Source: Chloroflexota bacterium
Lineage (GTDB): Bacteria > Chloroflexota > UBA11872
Assembly (NCBI GenBank): GCA_022821645.1
Contig: JAJEDE010000024.1
Span: 1-64,000, forward strand
DNA: 64,000 nt
Direction of reading: 5' to 3'
Below the pieces are notes generated by a model. It saw nothing but the letters and a program-made list of their open reading frames with translations. It was not told the origin of the DNA and ran no database searches. The position numbers were made by a program, and so were the translations under genes. Shown here piece after piece: positions 7,052-15,148 of this stretch (its first letter is position 1; every line of letters begins with the position of its first letter).

Positions 7052-8341
7052 GTGAGCGAGCGGTTGGCGATGCATGGTGGGGCGCCGGTTCGGGCGGAGC
7101 CGTTTGGGCCGGGGCATGCGTTTGGGGATGACGATATTGCGGCGTTGACCGAGGTGGTGCGGTCGGGGCACGTGGGCAAGGGGCCGAAGGTCGATGCCTT
7201 CGAGCGGGCGTTTGCGGCGCGTCACGGGGTGAAGCACGCCATTGCGGTGACGTCAGGAACGGCGGCGATGCACGTGTGCATCGGGGCGATCAATCCGGAG
7301 CCGGGGGACGAAGTGATCGTGACGCCGTGGACGGCGGGCGGGACGATCATGGGCGCGCTGCTGCAGAACTGCGTGCCGGTCTTTGCCGACATCGACGAGA
7401 CGTACACGCTGGATCCGGCGGACGTGGAGGCGAAGATCACGCCGCGCACGCGGGCGATCATTGCGGTGCACTACCTGGGCAATCCGTGCGACATGCGGGC
7501 GCTGCAGGCCATCGCACGGCGGCACGGGCTGTCGCTGATCGAGGACTGCGCGCAGGCGCATTTCGCGGAATACCAGGGCCAAGTCGTCGGGAGTATTGGC
7601 GACATGGCGGGTTTCAGCTTTGGGGGGAAGCACCTGTCGGCGGGTACCGGCGGGGCGGTCCTAACGAACGACACCGAGCTATGGGAACGGGCCGTCCTTT
7701 TTCACGACGTGGCGCTGCCGCGGGCGGGCGGGCCGTATGCGGACCGACCGTACGGCCACTATTTCATGGCGCCCCACTACATCATCAATGACCTGACGGC
7801 GGCGGTGCTGCTGGTGCAGTTGGAAAAAGTCGACGGGTACATCGCCAGCAAGATCCGGGCGGCGGAGCGAATCATCGACGGCCTGGCCGACATCGAGGAG
7901 CTGACCCCGCAGGCGGTGCGGCCGGGCGACCGGCATACCTATTGGATCCTGGGGTTCAGCCTGGATACGGAACGGCTGGGCTGCTCGGCGGACGTGTTTG
8001 CGGACGCGGTGCGACATGAGGGCGTGCTGCTGATCAAGGCCGAGAACAGCGTGGATGCGCGGCATCCTTCGACCGGGCTGCCGCGCATGGGCGGGGGCGG
8101 GCCGCTGTATAACGATCCGTTCCTGGCCGGACCCGATTGCTACGGCGAAAGTCGCTTCCCTTTCGACCATAGGCGGGAGCAGTCGGTGGCATACGGGCCG
8201 GGCGCGTGTCCGAACGGGGAGGCGCTGATGGGTCGCACGGTTGGGTTCAACATGTGGCCGAATCTGAGCGATGCGGACATTGACGACATCGTGGGGGCGT
8301 TGCGGAAGGTGGCGTTGTATTACCGGGGGACCCTTGCGTAA
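7052..8341 (+). CDS. DegT/DnrJ/EryC1/StrS-family PLP aminotransferase
   Basis: 429 residues from a GTG at 7052 with GGAGG 6 nt upstream; the frame is open further upstream but without family similarity. Fold type I PLP enzyme: SGTAAMHVCIGAI binds phosphate, D165 in LIEDCAQAH stacks on the cofactor region, and K193 in SFGGKHLSAGTGG is the Schiff-base lysine. These enzymes transaminate keto-sugars or related substrates for surface sugars and antibiotics. No other nucleotide-sugar gene is near it, so its substrate is open. It is isolated between decayed intergenic DNA on both sides. Confidence 0.88.
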   Translation: MSERLAMHGGAPVRAEPFGPGHAFGDDDIAALTEVVRSGHVGKGPKVDAFERAFAARHGVKHAIAVTSGTAAMHVCIGAINPEPGDEVIVTPWTAGGTIMGALLQNCVPVFADIDETYTLDPADVEAKITPRTRAIIAVHYLGNPCDMRALQAIARRHGLSLIEDCAQAHFAEYQGQVVGSIGDMAGFSFGGKHLSAGTGGAVLTNDTELWERAVLFHDVALPRAGGPYADRPYGHYFMAPHYIINDLTAAVLLVQLEKVDGYIASKIRAAERIIDGLADIEELTPQAVRPGDRHTYWILGFSLDTERLGCSADVFADAVRHEGVLLIKAENSVDARHPSTGLPRMGGGGPLYNDPFLAGPDCYGESRFPFDHRREQSVAYGPGACPNGEALMGRTVGFNMWPNLSDADIDDIVGALRKVALYYRGTLA

Positions 8342-8400
8342 CCCGGGCTTGGTAGCCCGGAAGACCCCTTGTCAATCCCCCAGGAGAGGGGAAGAACGGC
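8329..8400. repeat. dispersed hairpin repeat, copy C
   Basis: Begins within the last codons of the aminotransferase: CCTTGCGTAACCC, then a perfect CCGGGCT-TGGT-AGCCCGG stem, then GGAAGACCCC and CCCCCAGGAGAGGGG. The repeat supplies the gene's stop codon region. Confidence 0.75.
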
Positions 8401-8651
8401 GGCGAGGGGGGCGGCGTGGGTGGCTCGGGGCTTGGGTGGGATTCCGGGCTTTCGACCCTCACCCTAGCCCTCTCCCTGCCAGGGAGAGGGAATAAGACGG
8501 CGTCTCCTTTGAGAGACCTTTGCGTGACCCGGGGTTGGTTGCCCGGAAGACCCCTCACCCGGCGCTGGGGACAGCGCCGGCCTCTCCCCCAGGAGAGGCA
8601 AGAGGTCGCGCCCCCGAGGAATCAGGAGTTTTGCAAAGGTCCCCCGCCAAG
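8342..8651. other. repeat-filled intergenic DNA
   Basis: About 970 bp separate the aminotransferase from the acetyltransferase gene. They consist of repeat copies C, D and E plus one broken small gene (8652-8973). I see no intact gene. Confidence 0.6.
8452..8612. repeat. dispersed hairpin repeat, copy D
   Basis: Contains ACCCTCACCCTAGCCCTC, the perfect CCCTCTCCCT-GCC-AGGGAGAGGG-type stem, then CTTTGCGTGACCC and GGTTGCCCGGAAGACCC. The part at 8380-8520 is nearly the same as 9095-9235, differing by scattered substitutions and small indels, so these two are recent copies. Confidence 0.75.
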
Positions 8652-8973
8652 CTATACCGAGCCGAGCTCGGTGGCCGCGACGAGCTTGTAGACCTCGCGG
8701 ATACGGCGCAGGAAGTCTCTGGCAGCTCGCTGGCTGCTAGGTCTGGCTGGGTTGATCAAGGAGCCGGGCGAGATAGGTCAGTGATCTAAAGATCACGTCG
8801 CCGTGGTACCGCCCGGGTGGATCTCTGTGGATGCGCAGGAATTCGTCAGCCGTCAGACCAAAGTGGCGCCGCGCGTCGCGGTCCAGTTCGTCCCAGACCT
8901 CCTGACGCGTGACCTGTTAGTGTTCGAATTCGTCGGGCAGCCACTCGGGCCGGGCCTCGACGGTTGTTGCCAT
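8652..8973 (-). pseudogene. broken small gene (nonsense codon plus frameshift)
   Basis: From the ATG at 8973 the frame reads MATTVEARPEWLPDEFEH, then an in-frame TAA, and continues in the same frame with QVTRQEVWDELDRDARRHFG up to a stop at 8737. A +1 shift then recovers AARDFLRRIREVYKLVAATE to a stop at 8652. The reconstructed product of about 105 residues is acidic and helical. It resembles small proteins of antitoxin-like pairs, but I cannot name the family. The two lesions argue for decay; readthrough is less likely. Confidence 0.5.
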
Positions 8974-9059
8974 GGACTGTGCCTCGCTGCGCGTAAGGAC
9001 AGGATAGGGCGGGCGGGGACCGGGGACGTGGGGGTGATAGGTGTGGCGAGCGGGTGTGG

Positions 9060-9265
9060 TGTTTTTGGGTTGGGTGCCCGGAAGACTCCTTGTCTATCCC
9101 CCAGGAGAGGGAAAGAACGGCGGCGGCGAGGGGGCGGCGTGGCTGGCTCGGGGCTTGGGAGGAATTTCGGGCTTTCGACCCTCACCCTAGCCCTCTCCCT
9201 GCCAGGGAGAGGGAATAAGACGGCGTCTCCTTTGAGGGGGCGAGGCGTTGTGCAAAGGTCTCCGG
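9060..9265. repeat. dispersed hairpin repeat, copy E
   Basis: Block order GGGTGCCCGGAAGACTCC, CCCCCAGGAGAGGGAAAGAA, ACCCTCACCCTAGCCCTC, and the CTCTCCC-TGCCA-GGGAGAG hairpin, ending near GTGCAAAGGTCTCCGGG. It is close to copy D. Confidence 0.7.
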
Positions 9266-9316
9266 GGCGCGGTCGGGCCGGAGGTTGGGGGCGCCAGGAC
9301 GTGTCGGCCTTGAGCC

Positions 9317-10204
9317 TCAGGTCGCGCCGTAGATGCGGGTTGGATCGACGACGCAGTGTTCGCCCTTGTCTGAATTGACCGTGTGGCCGTAGGTCAGATT
9401 GGTGACGGCGTGGCCCTGCTGGAGGAAGCCGTTTGGGTCATGGCGGGTGAGTTCGCGGGCTGCTGCACGAAAGTCGTCGGCGTTGAGCAGGCGGGCGATG
9501 GCGTTGCCTACGGGGCCGAGCCTGACCAGGCCGGCGTCTTCCATGCGCTGGCCGAGGCGGTTGTAGTCGCTGCCGGGGTGGCCGGGCAGCGGCGGGGTGC
9601 CGATGCTGACCAGGGGCGAGTACGAGCCGTCGGGATGACGCATGCGGCCTTCCGACGTACGAGGCTGCCGATACGGCAGTCCCAGCCACACTTCGCACAG
9701 GTGCATGGCGGTGAGGTTCTGGTAGGGGACGCCGAGTATCAGGTAGCGGCCGTTGCGGTCGAAGACCTGGCGCATGGGGCTGTGGACGTCCCAGCCTGAC
9801 GCGCCGCCGGAGGTCGCGATGGTCTGGGCCAGCGGCCCGATGGCGGCGATGCTGTGGGCAAGGTGGATGCTGCGGTGGGCCTGGGGTCGCTGGCGCGCCG
9901 CCTCGGAGATCGCGCCCATCTGGGAGGGCGTGTGGACCGGATCGAATACGAACGCGGGATCCCCAGCCGTCGGATAGGTGAACGTGGGGACGACCAGGGT
10001 GCCCTGGGGCCCAAGGGCTTGCAGGAGGGCATCGACTACGGTTTCCGGTCCGCCCTCGACCAGTCCGAGGCTGCGCAGGGAGCTGTGGACCATGAGGAGG
10101 TCGCGGGGGCGGACGCCGAGGCTGATCAGATCGCGTACAAGGTCGGGAAGGCGCAGCGGTGCGCAGCAGGCTCCGCCTGTTGCGCTGTCCGGCGTCGGTG
10201 GCAC
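9317..10204 (-). CDS. aminoglycoside N(3)-acetyltransferase-like protein
   Basis: 295 residues from a GTG at 10204 that has AGGAG at good spacing; an ATG 21 codons upstream lacks one. It matches the AAC(3) family: DLLMVHSSLRSLGLVEGGPE, GTLVVPTFTY, HSIAAIGPLA and HSPMRQVFDR with the LILGVPYQNLTAMH acetyl-CoA loop. The family transfers acetyl from acetyl-CoA to the 3-amino group of aminoglycosides. Many environmental members are of unknown substrate, so resistance should not be assumed. No mobile gene is adjacent except decayed repeats. Confidence 0.85.
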   Translation of the reverse strand: MPPTPDSATGGACCAPLRLPDLVRDLISLGVRPRDLLMVHSSLRSLGLVEGGPETVVDALLQALGPQGTLVVPTFTYPTAGDPAFVFDPVHTPSQMGAISEAARQRPQAHRSIHLAHSIAAIGPLAQTIATSGGASGWDVHSPMRQVFDRNGRYLILGVPYQNLTAMHLCEVWLGLPYRQPRTSEGRMRHPDGSYSPLVSIGTPPLPGHPGSDYNRLGQRMEDAGLVRLGPVGNAIARLLNADDFRAAARELTRHDPNGFLQQGHAVTNLTYGHTVNSDKGEHCVVDPTRIYGAT

Positions 10205-10459
10205 TGGTCGCTCCTGCTGCTGGCGAACCAACTGGGCTGGCAGGCTAACCCGCGAGACCGGTCGCATCCACGCGCGGGTCCATCAACGATGTCTGTGGGA
10301 AATAAGCCTGGTGGCGGATCTCCGACGTGCTCGCAGACAGCCCCCGGGCTTATACCTGGGAGGACTGACTGGGCTAGACTCGGGCGCCTGGGGCGGCGAT
10401 GGTCCGTAGGAGCAATCGTGGGGGCCACCCGCCGCTCGCCATGCGCAGGGGACGCATCG

Positions 10460-10624
10460 ATGCGGGAAAGACGCGATCGAAAACTCGGCCGTCGCCGTCT
10501 GCTCGCGGTTTCTGTTCTGATCCTCGGAGTCGCGGTGGCGTCGACCGTTTCGGCCTGTGCCGACAGCGACGAGTTCGATTTCAAGCCGCGTGGGACGAAG
10601 ACGCCAATCGGGCAGGGCGGCTAG
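10460..10624 (+). CDS. small lipoprotein
   Basis: A 54-residue peptide. It has a basic n-region (RERRDRKLGRRR), a hydrophobic h-region (LLAVSVLILGVAVAS) and the lipobox TVSAC with Cys33, giving a mature lipoprotein of only 22 residues (CADSDEFDFKPRGTKTPIGQ...). The signal is convincing; the function is unknown. The ATG at 10460 follows a purine-rich GCAGGGGACGC stretch. It stands alone. Confidence 0.55.
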   Translation: MRERRDRKLGRRRLLAVSVLILGVAVASTVSACADSDEFDFKPRGTKTPIGQGG

Positions 10625-11001
10625 GGCCCGACGGCCCGCGCGCATCTCGGGTACCGGCTCGGAGGTCGGTCGTCTGTTCGAGTCGAGGCCCAACACACAC
10701 GACAACGACATCCGGCGTGATTCCGCCTGCGCTGCTCGGACGCCCCGCAAGCGTGCAATCGCCGCGGGGGATAGGGAGATCGCGAGGCGACCTCGGGCGG
10801 TCGTGGGCGGTGGGAGCTCGTCGCCCATTCCCCGCACGCGGGCCAGCGCCACGGAAGCACCGTGAGAGCCTCCTGTCGGTTGGGTCTGTCGATTCCCCCT
10901 GCCGAGTACGGAGGCTCTCATCTTTCGACCAGGCTCATGGGAAGTACATCTAGCGACTGCCGGGCTGGCCTAGGCTCCGCAAAGGCCCGGGAGTTCTGTC
11001 A
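10625..11001. other. 377-bp gap with an inverted repeat
   Basis: No gene supported. Holds the 11-bp inverted repeat at 10863-10920. The last 25 bp before 11002 provide a weak purine-rich site (CGGGAG) for the truncated propeller gene. Confidence 0.5.
10863..10920. repeat. perfect 11-bp inverted repeat with 36-nt loop
   Basis: TGAGAGCCTCC at 10863-10873 pairs exactly with GGAGGCTCTCA at 10910-10920. A short T-rich tract (TCTTTC) follows. It could be a structured terminator of the lipoprotein transcript or a remnant of a small mobile element; the long loop favours neither strongly. Confidence 0.5.
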
Positions 11002-11181
11002 ATGAAAAAGCTGTTCTTCTTTGACTATCGCGAGTTGGAGTACATGGATGGGTTTGCGCGGGGGGTGGAGTCGGCGGTGAAGGATGCGGGGGCGCCGTTG
11101 CTGCGGCCGGAGTTGCCACGGGAGCAGGGCAACAACCGGCTGCTGGGCAGCGTGGTCCTGGCGGCGAAGTGGAGTCACTAA
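11002..11181 (+). pseudogene. truncated 5' copy of the propeller gene at 12145
   Basis: Reads MKKLFFFDYRELEYMDGFAR and on to a stop after 59 residues. By eye 39 of the first 55 residues equal those of the intact protein starting at 12145, and the similarity stops after GSV. It is a diverged partial copy lying upstream of the DUF7662/PIN pair, with the complete gene on the other side of that pair, so the pair is bracketed by a direct repeat of about 165 bp. Confidence 0.8.
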
Positions 11182-11245
11182 CTCACTACCATATACTTGG
11201 CCGCGCGGATTCCCTCCGGGCAGGCCAACCGAGAGCAGGATTCAC

Positions 11246-11650
11246 ATGGTCGTGGACCGAAGCGACAAGTACCGCAAGATGGTGCAACGAGGCAAGTACC
11301 AGCGGCTGTACAGCTACCTGCGCAGTCTCCAGGCCCAGGAGTGGAGGACCTCTTTCGGCGAGATCGAGGCAGTCGTTGGATTCCAACTGCCGCCGTCCGC
11401 GCGACTACACCGCCCCTGGTGGGGAAACCAGAAGCGCAGTAACGGACACAGCCACGCGCTGGCGTGGAGCGTCGCGGGATGGGAGACGGCGGAGGTCGAT
11501 ATGGATGGGGAGACGCTGCTGTTCAGGCGAAGACACCCCAAGGCTGAAGCCAGGCCTTCGCTCGACGAGGTATGGCCGGTCCACCCCACGGCGGTATGGC
11601 CCGAGGGCCTGAGCCTCAGGCGAGAGGATCTCTACGAGGAGCGGGTCTAG
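11246..11650 (+). CDS. DUF7662-type domain protein upstream of a PIN toxin
   Basis: 134 residues from the ATG at 11246. It carries the pattern I associate with DUF7662: KYQRLYSYLRS (18-28), SFGEIEAVVGFQLPPSARLH (36-55), PWWGN (57-61), HALAWSVAGWETAEVDM (70-86). The same domain sits inside the nuclease protein at 59304-60611. The stop is 8 nt before the PIN gene, the place usually held by an antitoxin, so an antitoxin or partner role is a reasonable inference. The Trp-rich, basic surface could bind nucleic acid, but no DNA-binding motif is visible. Confidence 0.7.
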   Translation: MVVDRSDKYRKMVQRGKYQRLYSYLRSLQAQEWRTSFGEIEAVVGFQLPPSARLHRPWWGNQKRSNGHSHALAWSVAGWETAEVDMDGETLLFRRRHPKAEARPSLDEVWPVHPTAVWPEGLSLRREDLYEERV

Positions 11651-11658
11651 CCGCCGCC

Positions 11659-12081
11659 ATGTTTATTGACACCAACGTGCTGGTGAACTCCCGGATTCCT
11701 GGCGCGCCAGACCACGACGCCGCTCGGGCAAGCCTGGAGCGTGCGTTTCGAGACCCTGAGCCGCTGAGAATCAGCCGGCAGGTCATACGCGAGTACTTGT
11801 CCGTCGTCACACGTCCGCAGACCTGGCCGGTGGGCATAACCCGAGACGACGCCCTTGCTGACGTCGGCAGACTGCTTCGCAGCTTCGAGGTTTTAGAGGA
11901 TGGACCCCGGGTTACCGAGTGGCTTGTGGGCCTGTGCCGGGAATTTCCCGTTGGTGGACGGCAGATTCACGACGCCAATATCGTGGCGACGATGCTCGCC
12001 CATGGCGAACGCCGGTTGCTGACGTTCAATGGAGCGGACTTCCGCCGGTACGGTGACCGCATCGAATTGGTGGACGCTTAG
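11659..12081 (+). CDS. PIN-domain ribonuclease (VapC-like toxin)
   Basis: 140 residues. The acidic PIN set is complete: D4 in MFIDTNVLV, E45 in VIREYLSVV, D105 in IHDANIVATML and D127 in TFNGADF. Such proteins cut RNA and are usually neutralised by the product of the gene just upstream; here that gene is a DUF7662 protein and not a known VapB type. The ATG at 11659 directly starts the first strand and is 8 nt after the upstream stop. Confidence 0.88.
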   Translation: MFIDTNVLVNSRIPGAPDHDAARASLERAFRDPEPLRISRQVIREYLSVVTRPQTWPVGITRDDALADVGRLLRSFEVLEDGPRVTEWLVGLCREFPVGGRQIHDANIVATMLAHGERRLLTFNGADFRRYGDRIELVDA

Positions 12082-12144
12082 GCGAGTGCGAGGAGCCATG
12101 AGCTCGAACTCTGTCGGTGTTGCCAGGCGGCAGGAGTGGTGCCG

Positions 12145-13542
12145 ATGAAGAAGCTGCTGTTTCTGGACTACCGGGAGCTGGAGTACGTGGAGGGGTTTGC
12201 GCGGGCGGTGGAGTCGCCGGTGAAGGATGCGGGGGCGCCGTTGCTGCGGCCGGATCTGCCGTGGGAGCACGGGAACATGCAGATGTTCGGGAGCGTGCTG
12301 CAGGGGGCGGACGGGCGGTTTCGGGCCTGGTATGAGGTGGTGGAGGCGCCCTGGCGGGTGCGGCTGGCGTACGCGGAGAGCGACGACGGGTTGGACTGGC
12401 GGAAGCCGGAACTGGATGTGTTCAGGGACGGTGGGCAACCGACCAATATCGTGTTCGACCGGCAGCCGTTGGGGTCCGCCGTGATCGAGGATCGAGAGGA
12501 TCCTCGGGAGGCCTACCGGTTCAAGCTGCTGACGGGCGCGGCGCCGTCGGGGTGCGTGTCGGCGTTTCATAGCGCGGATGGGATGCACTGGGAATCGGCT
12601 CGGATGTTTGGCGGTCGGGTCCAGCCGGTGATCGCGACGGCGCCGGACTGCCCGATCGGCTTTCTGCGGGCGCCCGACGGGCGGTTTGCGGCGTATCACC
12701 GGATGGCGGGGTATGGGCGACGGGTGTTTCGGAGTGAGTCGTGGGACTTTGCGCACTGGTCGGGCGAGCCGCAGATGGTGCTGGAGCCGGATGCCGTCGA
12801 CCCGCCGCAGACGCAGTTCTACGGGTTGGGCGCCTGCGCCTACGGGCCGTATGAACTGGGCACGCTGTGGATCTACGCGACCGATCCGGACGACCATGGA
12901 CCGGGCAAGGCGCACGGATTGCAGACGCCGGAGCTGGCCTATGCGCGGGCCGGGACGGCCTGGCACCGAGCGGAAGCGGGCACGGCGTTCATTCCCAACG
13001 GGGCCGCGGACGAGTGGGATTGCGGGAATCTGCAGGCGGCCTCGCAGCCGGTCTTTTTGGACGATGAGATTCGCTACTACTACGCCGGGACGAACGTGCG
13101 GCACTCGCGGCATTGGGAGTTGGAGCCGCAGGAGGCCGGGCTGGGCATGGCGCGGCTGAAGCCGGACCGGTTCGTGGCGCTGCGGGCGGGCGAGGCGCCG
13201 GCGGAGTTGGGGACGATAGCGTTCAAGCCGACGTCGGTGGACGTGTTCGTCAACGCGCGGACGGCGGGCGATGGCGAAGTCAGGGTGGAACTGCTGGACG
13301 AGGAGGCGCGGCCGTTGCCGGGGTTTACCGCGGCGGACTGCCGGCCGATACGGGGCGACGCGACGGGGCACCGGGTGGAGTGGCGCGGGGCTGGGCAGGC
13401 GGCGGCACCGGTGGGCGAGCCGACGCGGATCCGGGTGACGGCGCGGCGGGCCAGCGTGTACTCGGTGTTCGCGACCGAGCCGGGCGAGTCGCCGGTGTAT
13501 CACCAGTTCGAGGGGCTGCGGCCGGAGAACGAGGCCTGGTAG
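12145..13542 (+). CDS. glycosidase-like beta-propeller protein (GH32/43-type fold)
   Basis: 465 residues from the ATG at 12145 (AGGAG 9 nt upstream; the truncated copy at 11002 starts at the same codon, though a GTG 9 nt earlier is possible). Repeated blades such as GRFRAWYEVVE, RLAYAESDDGLDW, SAFHSADGMHWES and FRSESWDFAHWS resemble five-bladed propellers of GH32/GH43-like proteins; the last about 100 residues form a beta-sandwich-like tail. There is no signal peptide, so it is cytoplasmic. It is followed by a Gfo/Idh/MocA enzyme, consistent with carbohydrate breakdown, but the substrate is unknown. Confidence 0.65.
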   Translation: MKKLLFLDYRELEYVEGFARAVESPVKDAGAPLLRPDLPWEHGNMQMFGSVLQGADGRFRAWYEVVEAPWRVRLAYAESDDGLDWRKPELDVFRDGGQPTNIVFDRQPLGSAVIEDREDPREAYRFKLLTGAAPSGCVSAFHSADGMHWESARMFGGRVQPVIATAPDCPIGFLRAPDGRFAAYHRMAGYGRRVFRSESWDFAHWSGEPQMVLEPDAVDPPQTQFYGLGACAYGPYELGTLWIYATDPDDHGPGKAHGLQTPELAYARAGTAWHRAEAGTAFIPNGAADEWDCGNLQAASQPVFLDDEIRYYYAGTNVRHSRHWELEPQEAGLGMARLKPDRFVALRAGEAPAELGTIAFKPTSVDVFVNARTAGDGEVRVELLDEEARPLPGFTAADCRPIRGDATGHRVEWRGAGQAAAPVGEPTRIRVTARRASVYSVFATEPGESPVYHQFEGLRPENEAW

Positions 13543-13683
13543 GGGGCCGCGCGCCAGTCGCCGAGCGCTCGGATTCGGCTTCCGCCGGACGCTGCGCGGA
13601 GTGCGGCGAGGCGTCTATCGTGGTGACCGAGGCAACGGATTCGCGAGCGCGCCGCCGAACAGGCGCTCATCGGAGAAGCACAC

Positions 13684-14769
13684 ATGGCCCTGCGAATGAT
13701 CCAGGTTGGGACGGGCGGGATGGGGGCGACCTGGTGTCGGGACTTCCTGCCACCGCACGTTGAGGCGGGGCTGATCGAGGTCGTGGCCGCGGTGGATACG
13801 AACCCCGAGGTGCTGGCGAACGCCCGGGAGCATCTTGGACTAGGTGAGGCGCAGTGCTACACGGACATCCAGCGCGCGTTCGACGAGAACCCGGCCGATT
13901 TCTGCACCGTGGTCGTGCCGCCGTACTCGCACGAGGAGATCGTTGACCAGGCGGTGGCCCACGACCTGCACATCCTTTCGGAGAAGCCGATCGCGGACAC
14001 GCTGGTGGGGTCGGTGCGGATTGCCGACAAGGTGACGAAGGCCGGCAGGAAGATGGCGGTGACGATGAGCCATCGCTTCAACCAGTACAAGACGACGATG
14101 CGCGAGTGCCTGCGATCGGGCCGCTACGGAGACTTGAACTACCTGGTGTTCCGGTTCACACAGGAGGCGCGCCAGCTGGGGGCGTGGGGGCTCGGCTTCC
14201 GTTACCAGATGGACGATCCGCTACTGGTGGAGGGGTCGGTGCACCACCTGGACATCCTGGCGGACCTGGCCGGCGCGAAGTGCGACACCATTTACGCCCG
14301 GACCTGGAATCCTGCCTGGAGCGCATTTGCCGGCGACGCCCAGGCGCTGGTGACGATGGAGTTCGAGAACGGCGTGCGGGCCACCTACGAGGGCTCCAAA
14401 GTGAACGCCGTGGGGCTGGACGGCTGGGGCCGCGAGAACACGCGCGCAGAGTGCGAAGGGGCGACGCTGGTCCTCGGATCGGACCGCTTGGAGTGCTTCC
14501 CGTTCGACCCGACGCGCAATGCTCGCATCAAGGCCGAAGGCGATGGCGACACCGTTCCCTGGCTGCAGCAGCCGTTCTGGGGCCACGTGTGGTTGATCGA
14601 GAAGTTCGTGCGCTGGCTGGAGGGCGGCGAGGCGATGGAGACGAACGTGATCGACAACCTGCAGTCGGTGGCGCTGGTGACGGCCGCGATCGAAAGCAGC
14701 CAGACGGGACTGCCGGTGAAGGTGCAGAAGCATTTGGGGGCGGCGTGGCGGGAGGTAGAGGCCGACTAG
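13684..14769 (+). CDS. Gfo/Idh/MocA-family oxidoreductase
   Basis: 361 residues. N-terminal Rossmann fold with RMIQVGTGGMGATWCRDF, acidic D38 after the second strand (VAAVDTNPE) suggesting NAD preference, and the family EKPIADT motif. The C-terminal domain holds the expected GSVHHLDILADLAG helix with catalytic His. The family oxidises or reduces cyclic sugars, inositols and sugar acids. It lies 141 bp downstream of the glycosidase-like propeller in the same direction, so joint action on a carbohydrate is plausible. Confidence 0.87.
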   Translation: MALRMIQVGTGGMGATWCRDFLPPHVEAGLIEVVAAVDTNPEVLANAREHLGLGEAQCYTDIQRAFDENPADFCTVVVPPYSHEEIVDQAVAHDLHILSEKPIADTLVGSVRIADKVTKAGRKMAVTMSHRFNQYKTTMRECLRSGRYGDLNYLVFRFTQEARQLGAWGLGFRYQMDDPLLVEGSVHHLDILADLAGAKCDTIYARTWNPAWSAFAGDAQALVTMEFENGVRATYEGSKVNAVGLDGWGRENTRAECEGATLVLGSDRLECFPFDPTRNARIKAEGDGDTVPWLQQPFWGHVWLIEKFVRWLEGGEAMETNVIDNLQSVALVTAAIESSQTGLPVKVQKHLGAAWREVEAD

Positions 14770-14808
14770 GCTGTCCAGCTCTTAGCTCCTGGCACCGAGC
14801 GGGGCCGC

Positions 14809-14843
14809 TTGCGGTGCGTATCCCGTGGGATACAATACGGGTG
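14809..14843 (+). promoter_or_regulatory. promoter with operator for the RelE/HigA operon; predicted leaderless start
   Basis: A -35 TTGCGG (14809-14814), 16-bp spacer and -10 TACAAT (14831-14836). The perfect palindrome GTATCCC-GT-GGGATAC (14818-14833) covers the spacer and half of the -10, the classic placement of an autorepressing antitoxin operator. Transcription would begin near 14843, which is the GTG start of the toxin, so the message is probably leaderless. Confidence 0.65.
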
Positions 14844-15136
14844 TGCAAGTCGAGGTTCGACAGACCGATGTCTATGCGCGCTGGTTTCGAAGGCTTCGTG
14901 ATCGGCAGGCGCGGGCGCGAATCGATATCCGCATCCGACGCCTGGAGTTGGGCAATCCCGGTGACGTTCGACCCGTCGGCGAGGGCGTCTCGGAACTGCG
15001 GATCAGCTACGGGCCCGGCTATCGCGTGTATTTCGTGCAGCGTGGGAAGTCGCTGGTAATTCTGCTGGCGGGCGGCGACAAGAGCAGCCAGGCGCGAGAC
15101 ATCACAAGGGCTCGCAGCTTGGCGCGAGGGCTCTAG
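14843..15136 (+). CDS. RelE/HigB-type toxin
   Basis: 97 residues from the GTG at 14843. Typical of the ParE/RelE superfamily members in the HigB-Gp49 group: VEVRQTDVYARWFRRLRDRQ, ARIDIRIRRLELGNPGDVRP, VSELRISYGPGYRVYFVQRG, ILLAGGDKSSQARDI. Such toxins cleave mRNA on the ribosome. Codons upstream (GTG at 14825) overlap the promoter and are unlikely to be used. The HigA gene follows after 12 nt. Confidence 0.9.
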   Translation: MQVEVRQTDVYARWFRRLRDRQARARIDIRIRRLELGNPGDVRPVGEGVSELRISYGPGYRVYFVQRGKSLVILLAGGDKSSQARDITRARSLARGL

Positions 15137-15148
15137 GAGGATTAAGGC

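Noticed and set aside
9317-10204. AAC(3)-like gene as proof of an antibiotic-resistance island
   Set aside because: No mobile gene or other resistance gene is adjacent and environmental homologues are common; only the family is supported.
11893-13503. 536-residue open frame on the minus strand
   Set aside because: Antisense to the PIN and propeller genes; Arg/Pro/His-rich with no family pattern. It is open only because of high GC.
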